From NCBI RefSeq assembly GCF_014773385.1, contig NZ_JACXAI010000020.1, positions 1 to 64,000 on the forward strand: a stretch of 64,000 nt of DNA. The letters are read 5' to 3'. This stretch comes from Metabacillus arenae. Lineage in GTDB: Bacteria; Bacillota; Bacilli; Bacillales; Bacillaceae. Positions 17,081 to 26,609 of this stretch are shown here, one piece after another. Position 1 is the first letter of the stretch. Each line of letters begins with the position of its first letter. The notes under the pieces were generated by a model, which was not told where the DNA came from, did no database searches, and was given only the letters and a program-made list of their open reading frames with translations. Made by a program: the position numbers and the translations under genes.

Positions 17081-17722
17081 ATGGAATTCACGATTAAAGA
17101 AGAAATAGCAAATGCAATTACACATGGAATAGGAGTATTACTTAGTATACCAGCCCTTGTGATGCTGATCATCTTCGCTGTAAAATACGGAGATGCTTGG
17201 GATATTGTTAGTTTTTCCATTTTTGGGTCTTCAATGATATTATTATATCTTTGTTCGACTCTTCTTCACAGCATCCAGCATGAAAAAACGAAGGATATAT
17301 TCGAAATATTAGACCATTCTGCGATTTATGTATTGATTGCAGGAACCTATACACCATTTTTACTTGGTCCGTTAAGAGGAAGTTTTGGCTGGACACTATT
17401 AGGAATCATTTGGGGACTCGCAATAATTGGGATAATCTTCAAAATTTTTTATGTGAAAAAATTCATCATCTTATCGACTGTTTTATATGTTTTAATGGGC
17501 TGGTTAGTGCTTGTTGCTGTTAAACCGCTTTATGAGCACTTAAGCTTTGATGGATTTTTCCTACTATTTATCGGAGGATTATTTTATACGATTGGCTCCA
17601 TCTTTTATGTTTGGCGGAAAATCCCTTACCATCATGCGATTTGGCATGGTTTCGTTCTAGCAGGCAGTGCTTTTATGTTCTTCTGTATACTGTTTTATGT
17701 AGTAGAAGTTCCATTTATCTAA
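17081..17722 (+). CDS. yplQ: Hemolysin III / PAQR-family membrane protein
   Basis: A 213-residue integral membrane protein with about seven helices and the family's metal-site residues: the start EEIANAITHGIG, the serine-histidine segment CSTLLHS and the C-terminal HHAIWHGFVL. Bacterial members (TrhA, hemolysin III) have been linked to membrane-energy homeostasis. AAAGGAGC precedes the ATG. Likely co-transcribed with yplP. Confidence 0.92.
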   Translation: MEFTIKEEIANAITHGIGVLLSIPALVMLIIFAVKYGDAWDIVSFSIFGSSMILLYLCSTLLHSIQHEKTKDIFEILDHSAIYVLIAGTYTPFLLGPLRGSFGWTLLGIIWGLAIIGIIFKIFYVKKFIILSTVLYVLMGWLVLVAVKPLYEHLSFDGFFLLFIGGLFYTIGSIFYVWRKIPYHHAIWHGFVLAGSAFMFFCILFYVVEVPFI

Positions 17723-17756
17723 TTAATCCCCCACACGGTATAGGTGTGGGGGATTT
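17723..17756 (+). terminator. Terminator after yplQ
   Basis: AATCCCCCACAC and GTGTGGGGGATT pair perfectly around a 7-base loop; the trailing T run is short. Confidence 0.8.
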
Positions 17757-17931
17757 ATATAGAAAAGTTATTGGGTGTTTCACAAATTTTTTATTACTTT
17801 TCACAAGCAAAGTGTATCATATCAAGGGTTGTAACTCCACAAAGTGAGACAAGGAGCAATCGGCGGTTCACTGGCTACCATTATTTAAATGTTCCTTAAT
17901 AATTGCTGAACAGTCTATCAGTAGAGCTAAA

Positions 17932-18426
17932 TTATGTTTGTGTGTGTCTTTCATAAACAACAAATTCATGCTCGTAAGGATTATTCTCATCTTTTTTACC
18001 AGCATGTTGAGATACTATTCTCCAATCTTGATTGATTTCTGGAAAATATGTGTCTCCATCAAAGGTTTCGTGTATGAGTGTTATATATAGCCTATCAGCA
18101 TAAGGAAGGGTCCCTTCAAATAGCTTGGCTCCCCCAATAATAAAGGTTTCCTCCTGTTTTAATCTAGATATATAATCCATCAGTTCTTGGATAGAGTGGA
18201 CAACTTTACAACCAGGCTGATTATAGCTTTGATTGGTAGTAACAATAATGTTCTCTCTTCCAGGAAGGGGCTTACCAATTGATTCAAACGTCTTTCTCCC
18301 CATTACAATAGGATGTCCCATAGTTGTTTTTTTAAAATAGGCTAAATCAGCAGGCAGATGCCATGGCAGATCATTGTCTTTGCCAATTACACGATTTTCA
18401 TCCATTGCTAACATAAAAGAGATCAT
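17932..18426 (-). CDS. dfrA: Dihydrofolate reductase
   Basis: Reduces dihydrofolate to tetrahydrofolate with NADPH. The 164-residue protein has the standard [15 protein letters not shown] start, LPWHLPADL with the catalytic acid at Asp27, the NADPH motif [11 protein letters not shown] and IIGGAKLF. Its ATG overlaps the thyA stop (ATGA), so the reductase is made together with the enzyme that generates its substrate. Confidence 0.97.
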   Translation of the reverse strand: MISFMLAMDENRVIGKDNDLPWHLPADLAYFKKTTMGHPIVMGRKTFESIGKPLPGRENIIVTTNQSYNQPGCKVVHSIQELMDYISRLKQEETFIIGGAKLFEGTLPYADRLYITLIHETFDGDTYFPEINQDWRIVSQHAGKKDENNPYEHEFVVYERHTQT

Positions 18427-19217
18427 ACACTTACCACTCCTTTGATGTGGGGATGAGGATCATAGCCTTCTAAGACAAAATCCTCGTATTTAAAATCAAA
18501 GATTGACTCAACCTTACGATTTATTTTCAAAACAGGTAAAGCTCTAGGCTCTCTTGCCAGCTGCAAATTAACTTGTTCTAGATGGTTTTTATATATATGA
18601 ACATCCCCAAAGGTATGTACAAATTCTCCTGGTTCTAACCCTGTTACATGCGCCATCATAGTCGTTAACAAGGCATAAGATGAAATATTAAAGGGCACCC
18701 CTAAGAAAACATCTGCAGAACGTTGGTAAAGCTGACAAGATAACTTTCCATCTGCTACATAAAACTGAAAGAAACAATGACACGGCGGAAGGGCCATTTT
18801 ATCCACTTCTGCAACATTCCAAGCACTTACAATTAATCTTCTAGAATTCGGATTTTCTTTAATCTGCTTAACAATCTGCTCAATTTGATCAACTGTCTCA
18901 CCATCCGCTCCACGCCAGGAACGCCATTGAGAGCCATAAACCGGGCCCAATTCTCCGTTTTCATCTGCCCATTCATTCCAAATTCGCACCCCATTATCTT
19001 GAAGGTACTTCACATTAGTGTCTCCCTTTAAAAACCAGAGGAGCTCATGAATGATTGATTTTAAATGAAGCTTTTTAGTTGTTATTAGTGGAAAGCCTTC
19101 TTGTAAATCGAATCTCATTTGATAGCCAAACGTACTAATCGTTCCCGTTCCAGTCCGGTCACCTTTATCTGATCCATTTTTCAAGACATGATCACATAAT
19201 TGTAAATATTGCTTCAC
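18423..19217 (-). CDS. thyA: Thymidylate synthase (ThyA type)
   Basis: Methylates dUMP to dTMP using methylenetetrahydrofolate, releasing dihydrofolate that DfrA recycles. The GTG start at 19217 gives 264 residues, with the catalytic cysteine at 146 in LPPCHC, as in E. coli ThyA. GGGAAGG lies about 11 bases upstream; the TTG one codon earlier is equally possible. A longer open frame to 19319 would overlap the preceding metallopeptidase gene and is unlikely. Corresponds to B. subtilis ThyB. Confidence 0.96.
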   Translation of the reverse strand: MKQYLQLCDHVLKNGSDKGDRTGTGTISTFGYQMRFDLQEGFPLITTKKLHLKSIIHELLWFLKGDTNVKYLQDNGVRIWNEWADENGELGPVYGSQWRSWRGADGETVDQIEQIVKQIKENPNSRRLIVSAWNVAEVDKMALPPCHCFFQFYVADGKLSCQLYQRSADVFLGVPFNISSYALLTTMMAHVTGLEPGEFVHTFGDVHIYKNHLEQVNLQLAREPRALPVLKINRKVESIFDFKYEDFVLEGYDPHPHIKGVVSV

Positions 19218-19269
19218 CAAGCTCACATCCTTCCCTATAGTCTCATCTATTTTATCTGATTGATTCCCC

Positions 19270-20007
19270 TTAAGAAAGAGGAATTTCATATTTGTTTGTT
19301 TGGGCAGCGTGTTGTTCAAGCTGGATAATATAATTATATGTTAAGGGGGCAGTCACTTCCAGCTTAGTTCTGCTTTCTTTATTAAAGTAATACATTGCAA
19401 ATGCTTCAGCAAAATATTCCTCAGGAAACCGGACATAGTAATTTTTCCCTTCAAATAGAATAGCTGCTTCCTTTTTCCATATATTCAAAAAGACAGGATC
19501 CTTTCTTACCCCTTTAAAAAGATATCGATCAATAGCATGACCAAATTCATGAAGTTCAAGAGCGATTGAACCATGGCCAGATCCATATTCACTATGGCCT
19601 ATTTTGGCAAAGACCTTATTACCCTCAGCTATTCCGGGCACCGCGTCCCAGCTCGGCCCACTTTCTGGATATCCCCTTGGTATAACTCCTTTTAGATCTT
19701 GGAATTGATTTTGATCAGTAAGTAATCCAGTAAACAAGATCACTTTTATATTTTGTTTGACTGCTAGCTGAAGAATATTAGCATCGACTTGATCCAAATG
19801 ACGAATCATCTCAATTGCATCCTTTTCTGAAAACTTCACTTCCGGTAAAAAAACGAGTTGTTTTATGGCTGGATTCGTTACTTTAAGTTTCTCTTTTTGA
19901 AATTGATAATTTCCTAGAGAAATTGAAGTTGGGGATGCTTTAACTAATTGATAAACACTTACAAGTAAGGATGTAAAAATAAATGATATGATTATTGCTT
20001 TTTTCAT
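19270..20007 (-). CDS. Secreted lethal-factor-like zinc metallopeptidase (PPEP-like)
   Basis: A 245-residue protein with a signal peptide (residues 1-25, cut near VKAS) and a domain related to anthrax lethal factor and Pro-Pro endopeptidases. The zinc site is HEFGH (153-157) with a downstream glutamate ligand in [12 protein letters not shown] (about 201). In this family the enzymes cut secreted surface proteins or, in toxins, host kinases. It has no toxin delivery domain, so a housekeeping surface protease is more likely. It lies 53 bases upstream of thyA on the same strand. AAGGAGAAA precedes the ATG. The substrate is unknown. Confidence 0.88.
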   Translation of the reverse strand: MKKAIIISFIFTSLLVSVYQLVKASPTSISLGNYQFQKEKLKVTNPAIKQLVFLPEVKFSEKDAIEMIRHLDQVDANILQLAVKQNIKVILFTGLLTDQNQFQDLKGVIPRGYPESGPSWDAVPGIAEGNKVFAKIGHSEYGSGHGSIALELHEFGHAIDRYLFKGVRKDPVFLNIWKKEAAILFEGKNYYVRFPEEYFAEAFAMYYFNKESRTKLEVTAPLTYNYIIQLEQHAAQTNKYEIPLS

Positions 20008-20261
20008 CAGGCAATTTCTCCTTGATGGTAGTTAAATAAAACTTCCTTAAGATAGGTTTTTTGTTTTACCGTACTAAAAATAAGCTGCTATTAAAAAAAC
20101 ATACTATTCTACTACTATCGTAACATATGAATCTCATTTTCTGTGATAAAAGATAGAAAAAGTAAATGGGAAATAGAAACGAGGTTTGCGAAGAGGAAAG
20201 AGGTAATAAAAATTTAGCAACATGAGTATTTAAAACAGTTTAGTTTGCTTTGAAGAATTGA

Positions 20262-20361
20262 AGAGACTGACTTCCAGCTCCTTGTTCCTATACTTAACAA
20301 AGCATACACTACAATTTCGGAAAGGTTGCAGGGTATATTGCTTGAGTCTGTGTCAGTCTCT
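20262..20361. other. Gap with an inverted repeat 90 bases apart
   Basis: AGAGACTGAC (20262-20271) is exactly inverted at 20352-20361. The spacer to the metallopeptidase gene (20008-20372) otherwise holds no gene. The repeat ends 11 bases after the ypjQ stop and could act as a large terminator on the minus strand, though the T run there is weak. Confidence 0.4.
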
Positions 20362-20372
20362 TTAAACAACTT

Positions 20373-20897
20373 TCAGCTAGTCACTACGCTTTCTTCTTGA
20401 TCTTCCAAGTCTTTTGCTCTATGAGCCATTCTGCTGGCTGCTGCGGCAGCTAGTGCTGCTACAATATCATCCATGAAGGTATGAACATGATTTCCTTGGT
20501 GTTCATCCAATTCTTTAATGATTCCGTATTTTTCTTTATCCAAAAAGCCAAAATTCGTCAGCCCTATTGAACCATACACATTTACGATAGATAATGGAAT
20601 AATTTCATCGATTCCAAATAACGGCTCATCTGTTTCGACTAAGGACTGCAGTGGTTCAGGAAGTAATTTTTGTTCAGCTAATTGATCCAATGCCAAGCCT
20701 GTTAATACTGCGTGGACAATTTCTCGTTTATTTAGCACTTTTTCAACATTTATTTCGCACTCTTCTATTGTTAGATTAGGAATATATTTGTTTTGCAATT
20801 GATATACAATTTCAGCAATATCTTTTATTTGGACTCCTCTTGAAACAAGAAGATCTTTTGTTGTTTCTGTCATTTCTTTCATCGTATATTTGCTCAT
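20373..20897 (-). CDS. ypjQ: YpjQ, phosphatidylglycerophosphatase A-like protein
   Basis: A 174-residue soluble, helical protein of the PgpA superfamily, with the segments REIVHAVLTGLALDQLAE and HTFMDDIVAALAAAAASRMAH, where the DD pair is a conserved acidic site. B. subtilis has two such proteins, YpjQ and YutG; the position after ypjP identifies this one as YpjQ. It may remove a phosphate from phosphatidylglycerophosphate. It starts 11 bases after ypjP with AAAGGAGAG. Confidence 0.85.
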   Translation of the reverse strand: MSKYTMKEMTETTKDLLVSRGVQIKDIAEIVYQLQNKYIPNLTIEECEINVEKVLNKREIVHAVLTGLALDQLAEQKLLPEPLQSLVETDEPLFGIDEIIPLSIVNVYGSIGLTNFGFLDKEKYGIIKELDEHQGNHVHTFMDDIVAALAAAAASRMAHRAKDLEDQEESVVTS

Positions 20898-20908
20898 TTG
20901 TCTCTCCT

Positions 20909-21487
20909 TTACTGTATCCAGTTCGGCGGTGTATTTTTATCCCAGTATATACTTCCTAAATCATGATGCTTTTGAAAGGAGTCATGATAGGTATGATAAT
21001 GAAAATTAAACCAATAGCCTTGTTGAGGGGGATGATCTCTGCGCACATGAAATCTTATAACATCTTCCCCAGTATTTTTATTGTATATATGAAAAATTTT
21101 CTCTGATTTTCCTCCTGAAGGAGTTTTGGAAATGACCAGGTGCTGAAAGGACTTATCATTTCCGTTGACATATTCTCTAATAACCAATTCCATTTTAGGA
21201 AAGATAATATCTCTAAATTCATCTTCAATTACTGGCCCAATTTTCTGACCAAATTTTGTTAATGACCTTTCCTCGGCCTTACTAATAAAACTGGTTATGT
21301 ATTGATCATAAGGGTCAGGCACTTGCTCCTGCAAATCATGCTCTTGATAGGTGACCTTCGTTTGGTCTGCTTCTGTCGAAGATTCACTTGAAGGCTCGTC
21401 TATCATTAGAGCAGACGGCGGTGCAACTAAACCAAATGTTGCAAGTGTAAAAAGAATAACGAGTGACTTACGCAGCCATTTATTCAT
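20909..21487 (-). CDS. ypjP: YpjP-family exported protein
   Basis: A 192-residue protein with a signal sequence (about 1-27), a Ser/Glu-rich linker and a C-terminal region rich in His and aromatic residues (HYHTYHDSFQKHHDLGSIYW). This matches YpjP in length, architecture and position. The start follows GGAAAGGA. Coupled to ypjQ. The function is unknown; the histidine-rich end could bind metal. Confidence 0.85.
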   Translation of the reverse strand: MNKWLRKSLVILFTLATFGLVAPPSALMIDEPSSESSTEADQTKVTYQEHDLQEQVPDPYDQYITSFISKAEERSLTKFGQKIGPVIEDEFRDIIFPKMELVIREYVNGNDKSFQHLVISKTPSGGKSEKIFHIYNKNTGEDVIRFHVRRDHPPQQGYWFNFHYHTYHDSFQKHHDLGSIYWDKNTPPNWIQ

Positions 21488-21591
21488 ATGATCTAGTCCT
21501 TTCCAAGTTCATACTATTATTCTAGCACATTATGAAAAAATTATTATTAAATTTACTTAAAAAAATAAGGGTTATAAATAAAAGAGAATAC

Positions 21592-21616
21592 GTTTACAAT
21601 AAAGAGGATAGGGAAA
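21592..21616 (+). promoter_or_regulatory. Candidate sigma-B promoter for the 24-residue protein
   Basis: GTTTAC (21592-21597), a 13-base spacer and GGGAAA (21611-21616) fit the general-stress sigma-B pattern GTTTAA-N12..15-GGGWAW with one deviation in the -35. The ATG follows 39 bases downstream. Confidence 0.45.
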
Positions 21617-21655
21617 GTTTACTTAAATAGAAAATTGTTAGTGGAGGAAGATAAA

Positions 21656-21730
21656 ATGTATGAAACATTATTTGTTGTACTTGGATTTTTCACACTGGCT
21701 TACATGATTTTTATGGAAGTAACAGATTAA
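21656..21730 (+). CDS. 24-residue single-helix membrane peptide
   Basis: Encodes MYETLFVVLGFFTLAYMIFM plus EVTD: one hydrophobic helix with short polar ends. TGGAGGAAG seven bases before the ATG is a strong ribosome-binding site, and a sigma-B-like promoter lies upstream, which together argue for real expression. Peptides of this kind often modulate membrane complexes; no partner is suggested by the divergent ypjP. Confidence 0.6.
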   Translation: MYETLFVVLGFFTLAYMIFMEVTD

Positions 21731-21926
21731 CTAAAAGGGGATGCGCATTGTACATAATAGTACAGAGCATCTGCCAGGCCATCCAAATAAAGACCCTACG
21801 GGAAAAATCAGCTTGTGTCCTACCAATATGTATCTGGAATTATGGTAATGCAAAAAAATGGCTGCCTTAAATACTCTTGGTTATAAAGAAAGGTATTTGA
21901 TGGCAGCACTTCTTGTTTATATGTCT

Positions 21927-22052
21927 TTATTTTTTCTTCTTTTTTCGGGCTGAGCTCCTCGAGATCCCTGTTTCCTGACTGGTTGTTCCCTGACCTTGTA
22001 CATCTGGAGAACCTAAAGATGCAGTTGAAGGATCCTTTTTTCTCTTACTCAT
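21927..22052 (-). CDS. Small basic protein, possibly YuzL-like
   Basis: A 41-residue hydrophilic protein, MSKRKKDPSTASLG..., rich in Lys, Ser, Gly and Gln and ending in five lysines after SSARK. GGAGGTG five bases before the ATG is strong. Composition resembles small spore or YuzL-type proteins of Bacilli; the assignment is tentative. Its start is 2 bases after the ypiP stop, so it is the distal gene of that unit. Confidence 0.65.
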   Translation of the reverse strand: MSKRKKDPSTASLGSPDVQGQGTTSQETGISRSSARKKKKK

Positions 22053-22054
22053 AA

Positions 22055-22861
22055 TCACACCTCCATTTTGTTACTTTTTCCTTGTTTGCTAAGTTCTATA
22101 ACGCCAAAGTGAAATTTAGCAGTTTTTCTTTTTAATACATCAAAACCAAATTTGCTGAATTTTTTGCTTTGCCAATGATCTTTAAGGACAATTCTTTTTC
22201 TGGCTACTCTGAGTGCTTCTGTAATCGCTTCTTCTGTTAGCTCATCAAATACGGCTAAATTTCTGAGTGGTGCGATTCCATTTGAAGTTAAGATCCCTTT
22301 TTCAAACATCGGATCAAAATAAACAATGTCAGCCGTGTTCGTCCCCATTCCTTTTAATACGCTTAGATGATTATTCGTTACAACCTTTATTCTTTTCATT
22401 GCGTAATTAAAATGATCATCTTCGGTTTTCCATGTGCAAAGTCCTTTCTTCACTATGTATGCCAGCAAACTGTTTCCTTCCACACCAATAACTTGGCCAT
22501 CCTTACCTGCTATGAAGCTTGCAATGATAGCATCTGATCCTAACCCAAGCGTACAATCAACTAGTGTGTCTCCTTTCATTAATTTACAGGCGTTTAAAAA
22601 TGGATCAGACTCCCCTTTTATTAGTCGCTTATATCTAAAAGATGCGGAGTTCGGATGAAAGAATAAAGGGTGTTCACTATTTTGCAAATGTAATTCCATT
22701 CTATTTTTTCCCACCACTAAAATATCTTGATTTAATTCTTTAATTAGTTCGCAAACTGTTCGCTTTTTCCGATCTATGTAAATACTTTGAAGGTCTTTTG
22801 ATATCTTATAGGCTTCTTCAATCAACAATTGGTTGGTTCTTCCTGCAGTGGTCACAATCAT
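22055..22861 (-). CDS. ypiP: YpiP, RsmJ-like SAM-dependent methyltransferase
   Basis: A 268-residue Rossmann-fold methyltransferase. The SAM-binding motif VDCTLGLGSDAIIASF and the VYFDPMFE motif, where DPMF replaces DPPY, are as in RsmJ-type rRNA guanine methyltransferases. ATG 22861 is preferred because GAGGAG precedes it closely and MIVTTAGRTNQ is the usual family start. The frame stays open another 75 codons upstream to a TTG with a weak site; that stretch is probably untranslated. B. subtilis has ypiP at the same place next to yphP. Confidence 0.85.
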   Translation of the reverse strand: MIVTTAGRTNQLLIEEAYKISKDLQSIYIDRKKRTVCELIKELNQDILVVGKNRMELHLQNSEHPLFFHPNSASFRYKRLIKGESDPFLNACKLMKGDTLVDCTLGLGSDAIIASFIAGKDGQVIGVEGNSLLAYIVKKGLCTWKTEDDHFNYAMKRIKVVTNNHLSVLKGMGTNTADIVYFDPMFEKGILTSNGIAPLRNLAVFDELTEEAITEALRVARKRIVLKDHWQSKKFSKFGFDVLKRKTAKFHFGVIELSKQGKSNKMEV

Positions 22862-23127
22862 AGAAAACTCCTCTTGTAAATATTTTGAACTGAATTTCTC
22901 GTTTGCGTACCAGGTTTCATTTTGGTTTCCAGTTTTCCAATTATATTGTTCGGTTTCCATGAAAAATGAGTCAGAGCTGAATGGTTGAAACCGAGTTTTG
23001 TTATGAGAGGTTCTATATGTTTCAAATAAACGTTTTACAAGCGAAGTTAAGCTTTTGTGGCAGTCATTATCCATTGAAATTTTCAAGATCTACGCCCTAG
23101 AAAAAAGGATGCCTCAAAGGGACATCC

Positions 23128-23562
23128 TTAACAATGTTTTTCAAATGCTGATGTTAGATTTTGCATGATTTCTTCGATTGTGCTGCCTTCTATATGTTCT
23201 CTTGGTATAAAATGGACAACTTCTTTTCCCTTTAGTAAGGCCATAGAAGGAGAGGAAGGTTCCAATCCAGAAAAATATCTTCTCATTTGTCCAGTTGCTT
23301 CTTTATCTTGTCCTGCGAAAACAGTTATTAAGTGATCAGGAGCTTTTTCACTTTGCAAAACGGCTTGAGTAGCAGCAGGTCTAGCAAGACCAGCAGCACA
23401 GCCGCAAACTGAATTGACAACCACAAGAGTTGACCCTTTTACATTATAAAAAAACTCCTCAACTTCTTCCGCTGTCGTTAACTCTTCAAACCCAGCAGCT
23501 GTTAATTCTTTTCTCATCGGTATGACCATTTGACGCATATATTCTTCATAAGCCATAGACAT
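23128..23562 (-). CDS. brxA: Bacilliredoxin BrxA (YphP)
   Basis: A 144-residue thioredoxin-fold protein that removes bacillithiol from S-bacillithiolated proteins. The active site is VCGCAAG with Cys53 and Cys55, a CGC motif instead of CxxC, as in YphP. Flanking TLVVVNSVCGC and VTVFAGQDKEAT are near-identical to the family. ATG 23562 has AAGGAGGAA upstream and gives the conserved MSMAYEEYMRQ start. Confidence 0.95.
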   Translation of the reverse strand: MSMAYEEYMRQMVIPMRKELTAAGFEELTTAEEVEEFFYNVKGSTLVVVNSVCGCAAGLARPAATQAVLQSEKAPDHLITVFAGQDKEATGQMRRYFSGLEPSSPSMALLKGKEVVHFIPREHIEGSTIEEIMQNLTSAFEKHC

Positions 23563-23733
23563 GGACAATTCCTCCTTCACGCTTTACATGTAGTTCAAGA
23601 ATACTACAGAAGAAATTTTCACGCAATTTTTATGGATAAACTACAAGGTGTCACTAGGATTTCATTTGATAAATAAAAATTGCATTCATTAAAAAAGTCC
23701 CCACAAAATTAGTATGGGGACTAACAAAGTTAT

Positions 23734-24168
23734 TTATGAAAGTCGCGGATCATTTAATAAATGATCCATTTCTTCCATATGATGCGTCTCATCGGCAATA
23801 AGATCTTCCAATTTAACGACAAGCTCAGTCATATTTAAATCTTCGGCTTGTTTTTTTCGTTTTTCATATCTCTCAATTGTTTCTTTTTCTGCATTACGGG
23901 CTTGTTCAAGCATTTCTCTAACATTGGTTAATTGTTTCACTTCAGCAGGCTGTGTAGTCGGTGTGCCTCCTAATGTACTAATCTTTTCGGATAAGTATAG
24001 AGCATGTCCTTGTTCATCGCCAATTTCACTTTGAAAAAAAGGCTTTAACACTTGGCGATACATGCCTGAAACAACAGCAGCATTGTATGTGTACATGATT
24101 ACAGCTGCATACTCGTTTGCTAAATCCTCATTTAGTCCATCAATTAATTCTTTCAACTGTTGATCCAT
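23734..24168 (-). CDS. Ferritin-like / bacterioferritin-type protein
   Basis: A 144-residue four-helix bundle. Metal-ligand patterns recur in the helices: NEYAAVIMY, EIGDEQGHALY, EKETIERYEK and DETHHMEEM, giving a di-iron site of the bacterioferritin or ferritin-like class. Probably stores iron or consumes peroxide. GGGTGATGAAG lies before the ATG. Monocistronic. Confidence 0.88.
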   Translation of the reverse strand: MDQQLKELIDGLNEDLANEYAAVIMYTYNAAVVSGMYRQVLKPFFQSEIGDEQGHALYLSEKISTLGGTPTTQPAEVKQLTNVREMLEQARNAEKETIERYEKRKKQAEDLNMTELVVKLEDLIADETHHMEEMDHLLNDPRLS

Positions 24169-24429
24169 TCTTCATCACCCTTTTTAAAATTTGATTCCAA
24201 AGATATATTACCCGTTTCATGCAAAGTTAAACCTTTATAAATAATTTTCTACCATCTCTAGTCTCAACATTCAGATTCCTTTAAACAGATAATGAATTTT
24301 ACATACTACTTTTAATGCTTTTCTAAAAAATGGTTGCCTGTAAATCGTTTATTTATCAATTGTATTATTAGGGATTTCCCCCACACTCATGGGCTAACTC
24401 TATATGAAGATGAACTTTTCTAGATCCAT

Positions 24430-24507
24430 GAAAAAAAGTACCAGAATTATCTTCAGGTTCAGTTTTTTCAAAAGGACTGAACGCAGGAAAAGTTAATTCT
24501 GGCACTA
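24430..24507 (-). terminator. Compound terminator after ilvD
   Basis: On the minus strand AGTGCCAGAATTA and TAATTCTGGTACT close a stem (arms at 24493-24506 and 24437-24449) around an inner hairpin GTTCAGT...ACTGAAC, followed by seven T. The gap 24169-24429 shows nothing else. Confidence 0.75.
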
Positions 24508-24524
24508 AACAGTTTTAATAAGAA

Positions 24525-26234
24525 TTATTTTGTTTTTGCTGGCTCTCGTTTTTCTTCAAATAAATCAGTTACTGCTCCGATGGATGAACAGGAAACAAGT
24601 CGGGCGTATTTTCCTAAGACTCCTTTTTTCATTAATTCTGGAGCTTTCCACTCTTTTCTTCTTTCCTCTAATACTTCATCAGAAACATGTACAGATAATT
24701 CTCTTTTATCACTATCGACTGTGATAAGATCGCCGTTTTTAACAAGAGCGATTGGTCCGCCTTCTTGAGCTTCTGGGGCTATATGTCCAACTACCAGCCC
24801 ATGTGTTCCTCCTGAAAAGCGGCCGTCTGTTAATAATGCAACACTTTCACCTAGGCCTTTTCCTACAAGAATCGCTGAAATTGAAAGCATCTCAGGCATT
24901 CCCGGCCCTCCTTTTGGACCCTCGTACCGAATAATCAAAACGTCTCCCGGCTGAATTTGACCATTCAATACAGCTTCAGTTGCCGCTTCCTCTGTATCAA
25001 AAACTTTTGCTGGACCAGTTAAGTTAGTTACTTTTAAGCCAGATACCTTGGCAACTGCTCCGCTTGGTGCTAAATTTCCTTTTAAAACAACTAAAGGTCC
25101 GTCCTGTCTTAGTGGTTGTTTCGTATTAACAATGACTTTTTGACCTTCTTTTAATGGTTCACACTCTGCAAGATTCTCAGCTACCGTTTTACCAGTAACA
25201 GTTAAACAATCGCCATGCAGGTAACCTTGTTCCAATAAGAGCTTCATCACAGCAGAAACTCCGCCAGCCTCATGCAAATCCTGCATTACATATTTTCCGC
25301 TTGGCTTAAGGTCTGCGATATGCGGTACTTGCTTTTGGAGCCTTTCAAAGTCTTCTAACTTCAAATCCACATCAATTGCATGGGCGATAGCAAGCAAATG
25401 AAGGATTGCGTTAGTAGAACCACCTAAAGCCATGACTACCGTTATCGCATTTTCAAACGCTTCCTTCGTCATAATGTCTTTAGGATAAATTCCTGCTTCT
25501 AACAATTTATAGACAGCAAGACCTGCATCATAGCAATCTTTTTTCTTCAACTCGGTTTCTGCAGGGTTTGAAGAACTTCCCGGCAGACTCATTCCCATTG
25601 CTTCAATAGCAGATGCCATCGTATTTGCTGTATACATTCCACCGCAAGAACCTGCACCAGGACAAGCATGACATTCAATTTGATTCAATTCCTTATTGTC
25701 AATATCTCCATTGTTAAATTTCCCGACTCCTTCAAAGGCAGAAACAATATCGATATCTTCACCATTTAATTTGCCCGGCTTTATTGTTCCCCCATAAACA
25801 AATAAAGCAGGAACCTCGGATCTGGCAATTGCAATCATACATCCCGGCATATTTTTGTCACATCCGCCAATAGCAACAAACCCATCAAGATTTTCTCCAC
25901 CAACAACAGTCTCAATAGAATCTGCAATCACTTCTCTGCTCGGCAGGGAATAGCGCATGCCAGCCGTACCCATAGAAATCCCGTCAGAAACGGTAATTGT
26001 ATTAAAAATTAGCGGAGCTCCGCCTGCGTCCTTTGCACCTTGTTTAGCATTTCGAGCTAATTCGTCTATATGTATGTTACAAGGGGTTACCTCGCTCCAT
26101 GTACTTGCTACACCAATCATCGGCTTTTTAAAGTCTTCATCCTTAAAGCCTACTGCACGAAGCATTGCTCTGTTTGGTGTTCTTACTGGATCTTCACTAA
26201 GTTGTTTGCTTCGAATTCTTAAATCTTTATTCAT
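24525..26234 (-). CDS. ilvD: Dihydroxy-acid dehydratase IlvD
   Basis: Dehydrates dihydroxy-isovalerate and dihydroxy-methylvalerate in valine, leucine and isoleucine synthesis. The 569-residue protein has the iron-sulfur cysteines in CDKNMPGC and [19 protein letters not shown] and the C-terminal [21 protein letters not shown] lies before the ATG. It has its own promoter and terminator, separate from ilvA 9 kb away. Confidence 0.97.
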   Translation of the reverse strand: MNKDLRIRSKQLSEDPVRTPNRAMLRAVGFKDEDFKKPMIGVASTWSEVTPCNIHIDELARNAKQGAKDAGGAPLIFNTITVSDGISMGTAGMRYSLPSREVIADSIETVVGGENLDGFVAIGGCDKNMPGCMIAIARSEVPALFVYGGTIKPGKLNGEDIDIVSAFEGVGKFNNGDIDNKELNQIECHACPGAGSCGGMYTANTMASAIEAMGMSLPGSSSNPAETELKKKDCYDAGLAVYKLLEAGIYPKDIMTKEAFENAITVVMALGGSTNAILHLLAIAHAIDVDLKLEDFERLQKQVPHIADLKPSGKYVMQDLHEAGGVSAVMKLLLEQGYLHGDCLTVTGKTVAENLAECEPLKEGQKVIVNTKQPLRQDGPLVVLKGNLAPSGAVAKVSGLKVTNLTGPAKVFDTEEAATEAVLNGQIQPGDVLIIRYEGPKGGPGMPEMLSISAILVGKGLGESVALLTDGRFSGGTHGLVVGHIAPEAQEGGPIALVKNGDLITVDSDKRELSVHVSDEVLEERRKEWKAPELMKKGVLGKYARLVSCSSIGAVTDLFEEKREPAKTK

Positions 26235-26270
26235 TTTGTTTAGCCTCCCAAACTAATTATATTGTTTTCT

Positions 26271-26299
26271 ACTATAGTTTGAAAATTAACTTTTTTCAA
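26271..26299 (-). promoter_or_regulatory. ilvD promoter
   Basis: TTGAAA (26299-26294) and TATAGT (26276-26271) on the minus strand are 17 bases apart, about 37 bases before the start codon. AATTTTC at the spacer partly matches a CodY box, and B. subtilis ilvD is under CodY, but the match is incomplete. No T-box was seen. Confidence 0.7.
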
Positions 26300-26571
26300 C
26301 AAAATTCTAATAATTTCACTAATTAATTTTTGGTATCAACGCGTTAATTGACAAAATTTTTTCCTGTGAGTTAATATTTTTTAAATACTACTCGTAATTC
26401 TTATCCATTAAAGCTTACTTAATATTTGGCCTATTCTTTAATTGGAAAGTGCAGGATGTAAAAAGAGCCAGCTTTTCCTCATAATAGTCTTTCACATTTG
26501 CTTATAAAAAATTCTAGATTTCTGGTTCCTATTATGGGAAGTTTTTATGCTTTTGAAAATTGCATAAATTT

Positions 26572-26603
26572 AAAAAGTTGACCCATAAACAGATCAACTT
26601 GTT
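26572..26603 (-). terminator. Terminator after ypgR
   Basis: AAGTTGA and TCAACTTTTT form a stem on the minus strand with a 13-base loop, ending 7 bases after the gene. Confidence 0.75.
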
Positions 26604-26609
26604 GAACAA

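Noticed and set aside
26235-26609. Possible T-box leader ahead of ilvD
   Set aside because: No T-box sequence or antiterminator; the promoter is about 37 bases from the start codon.
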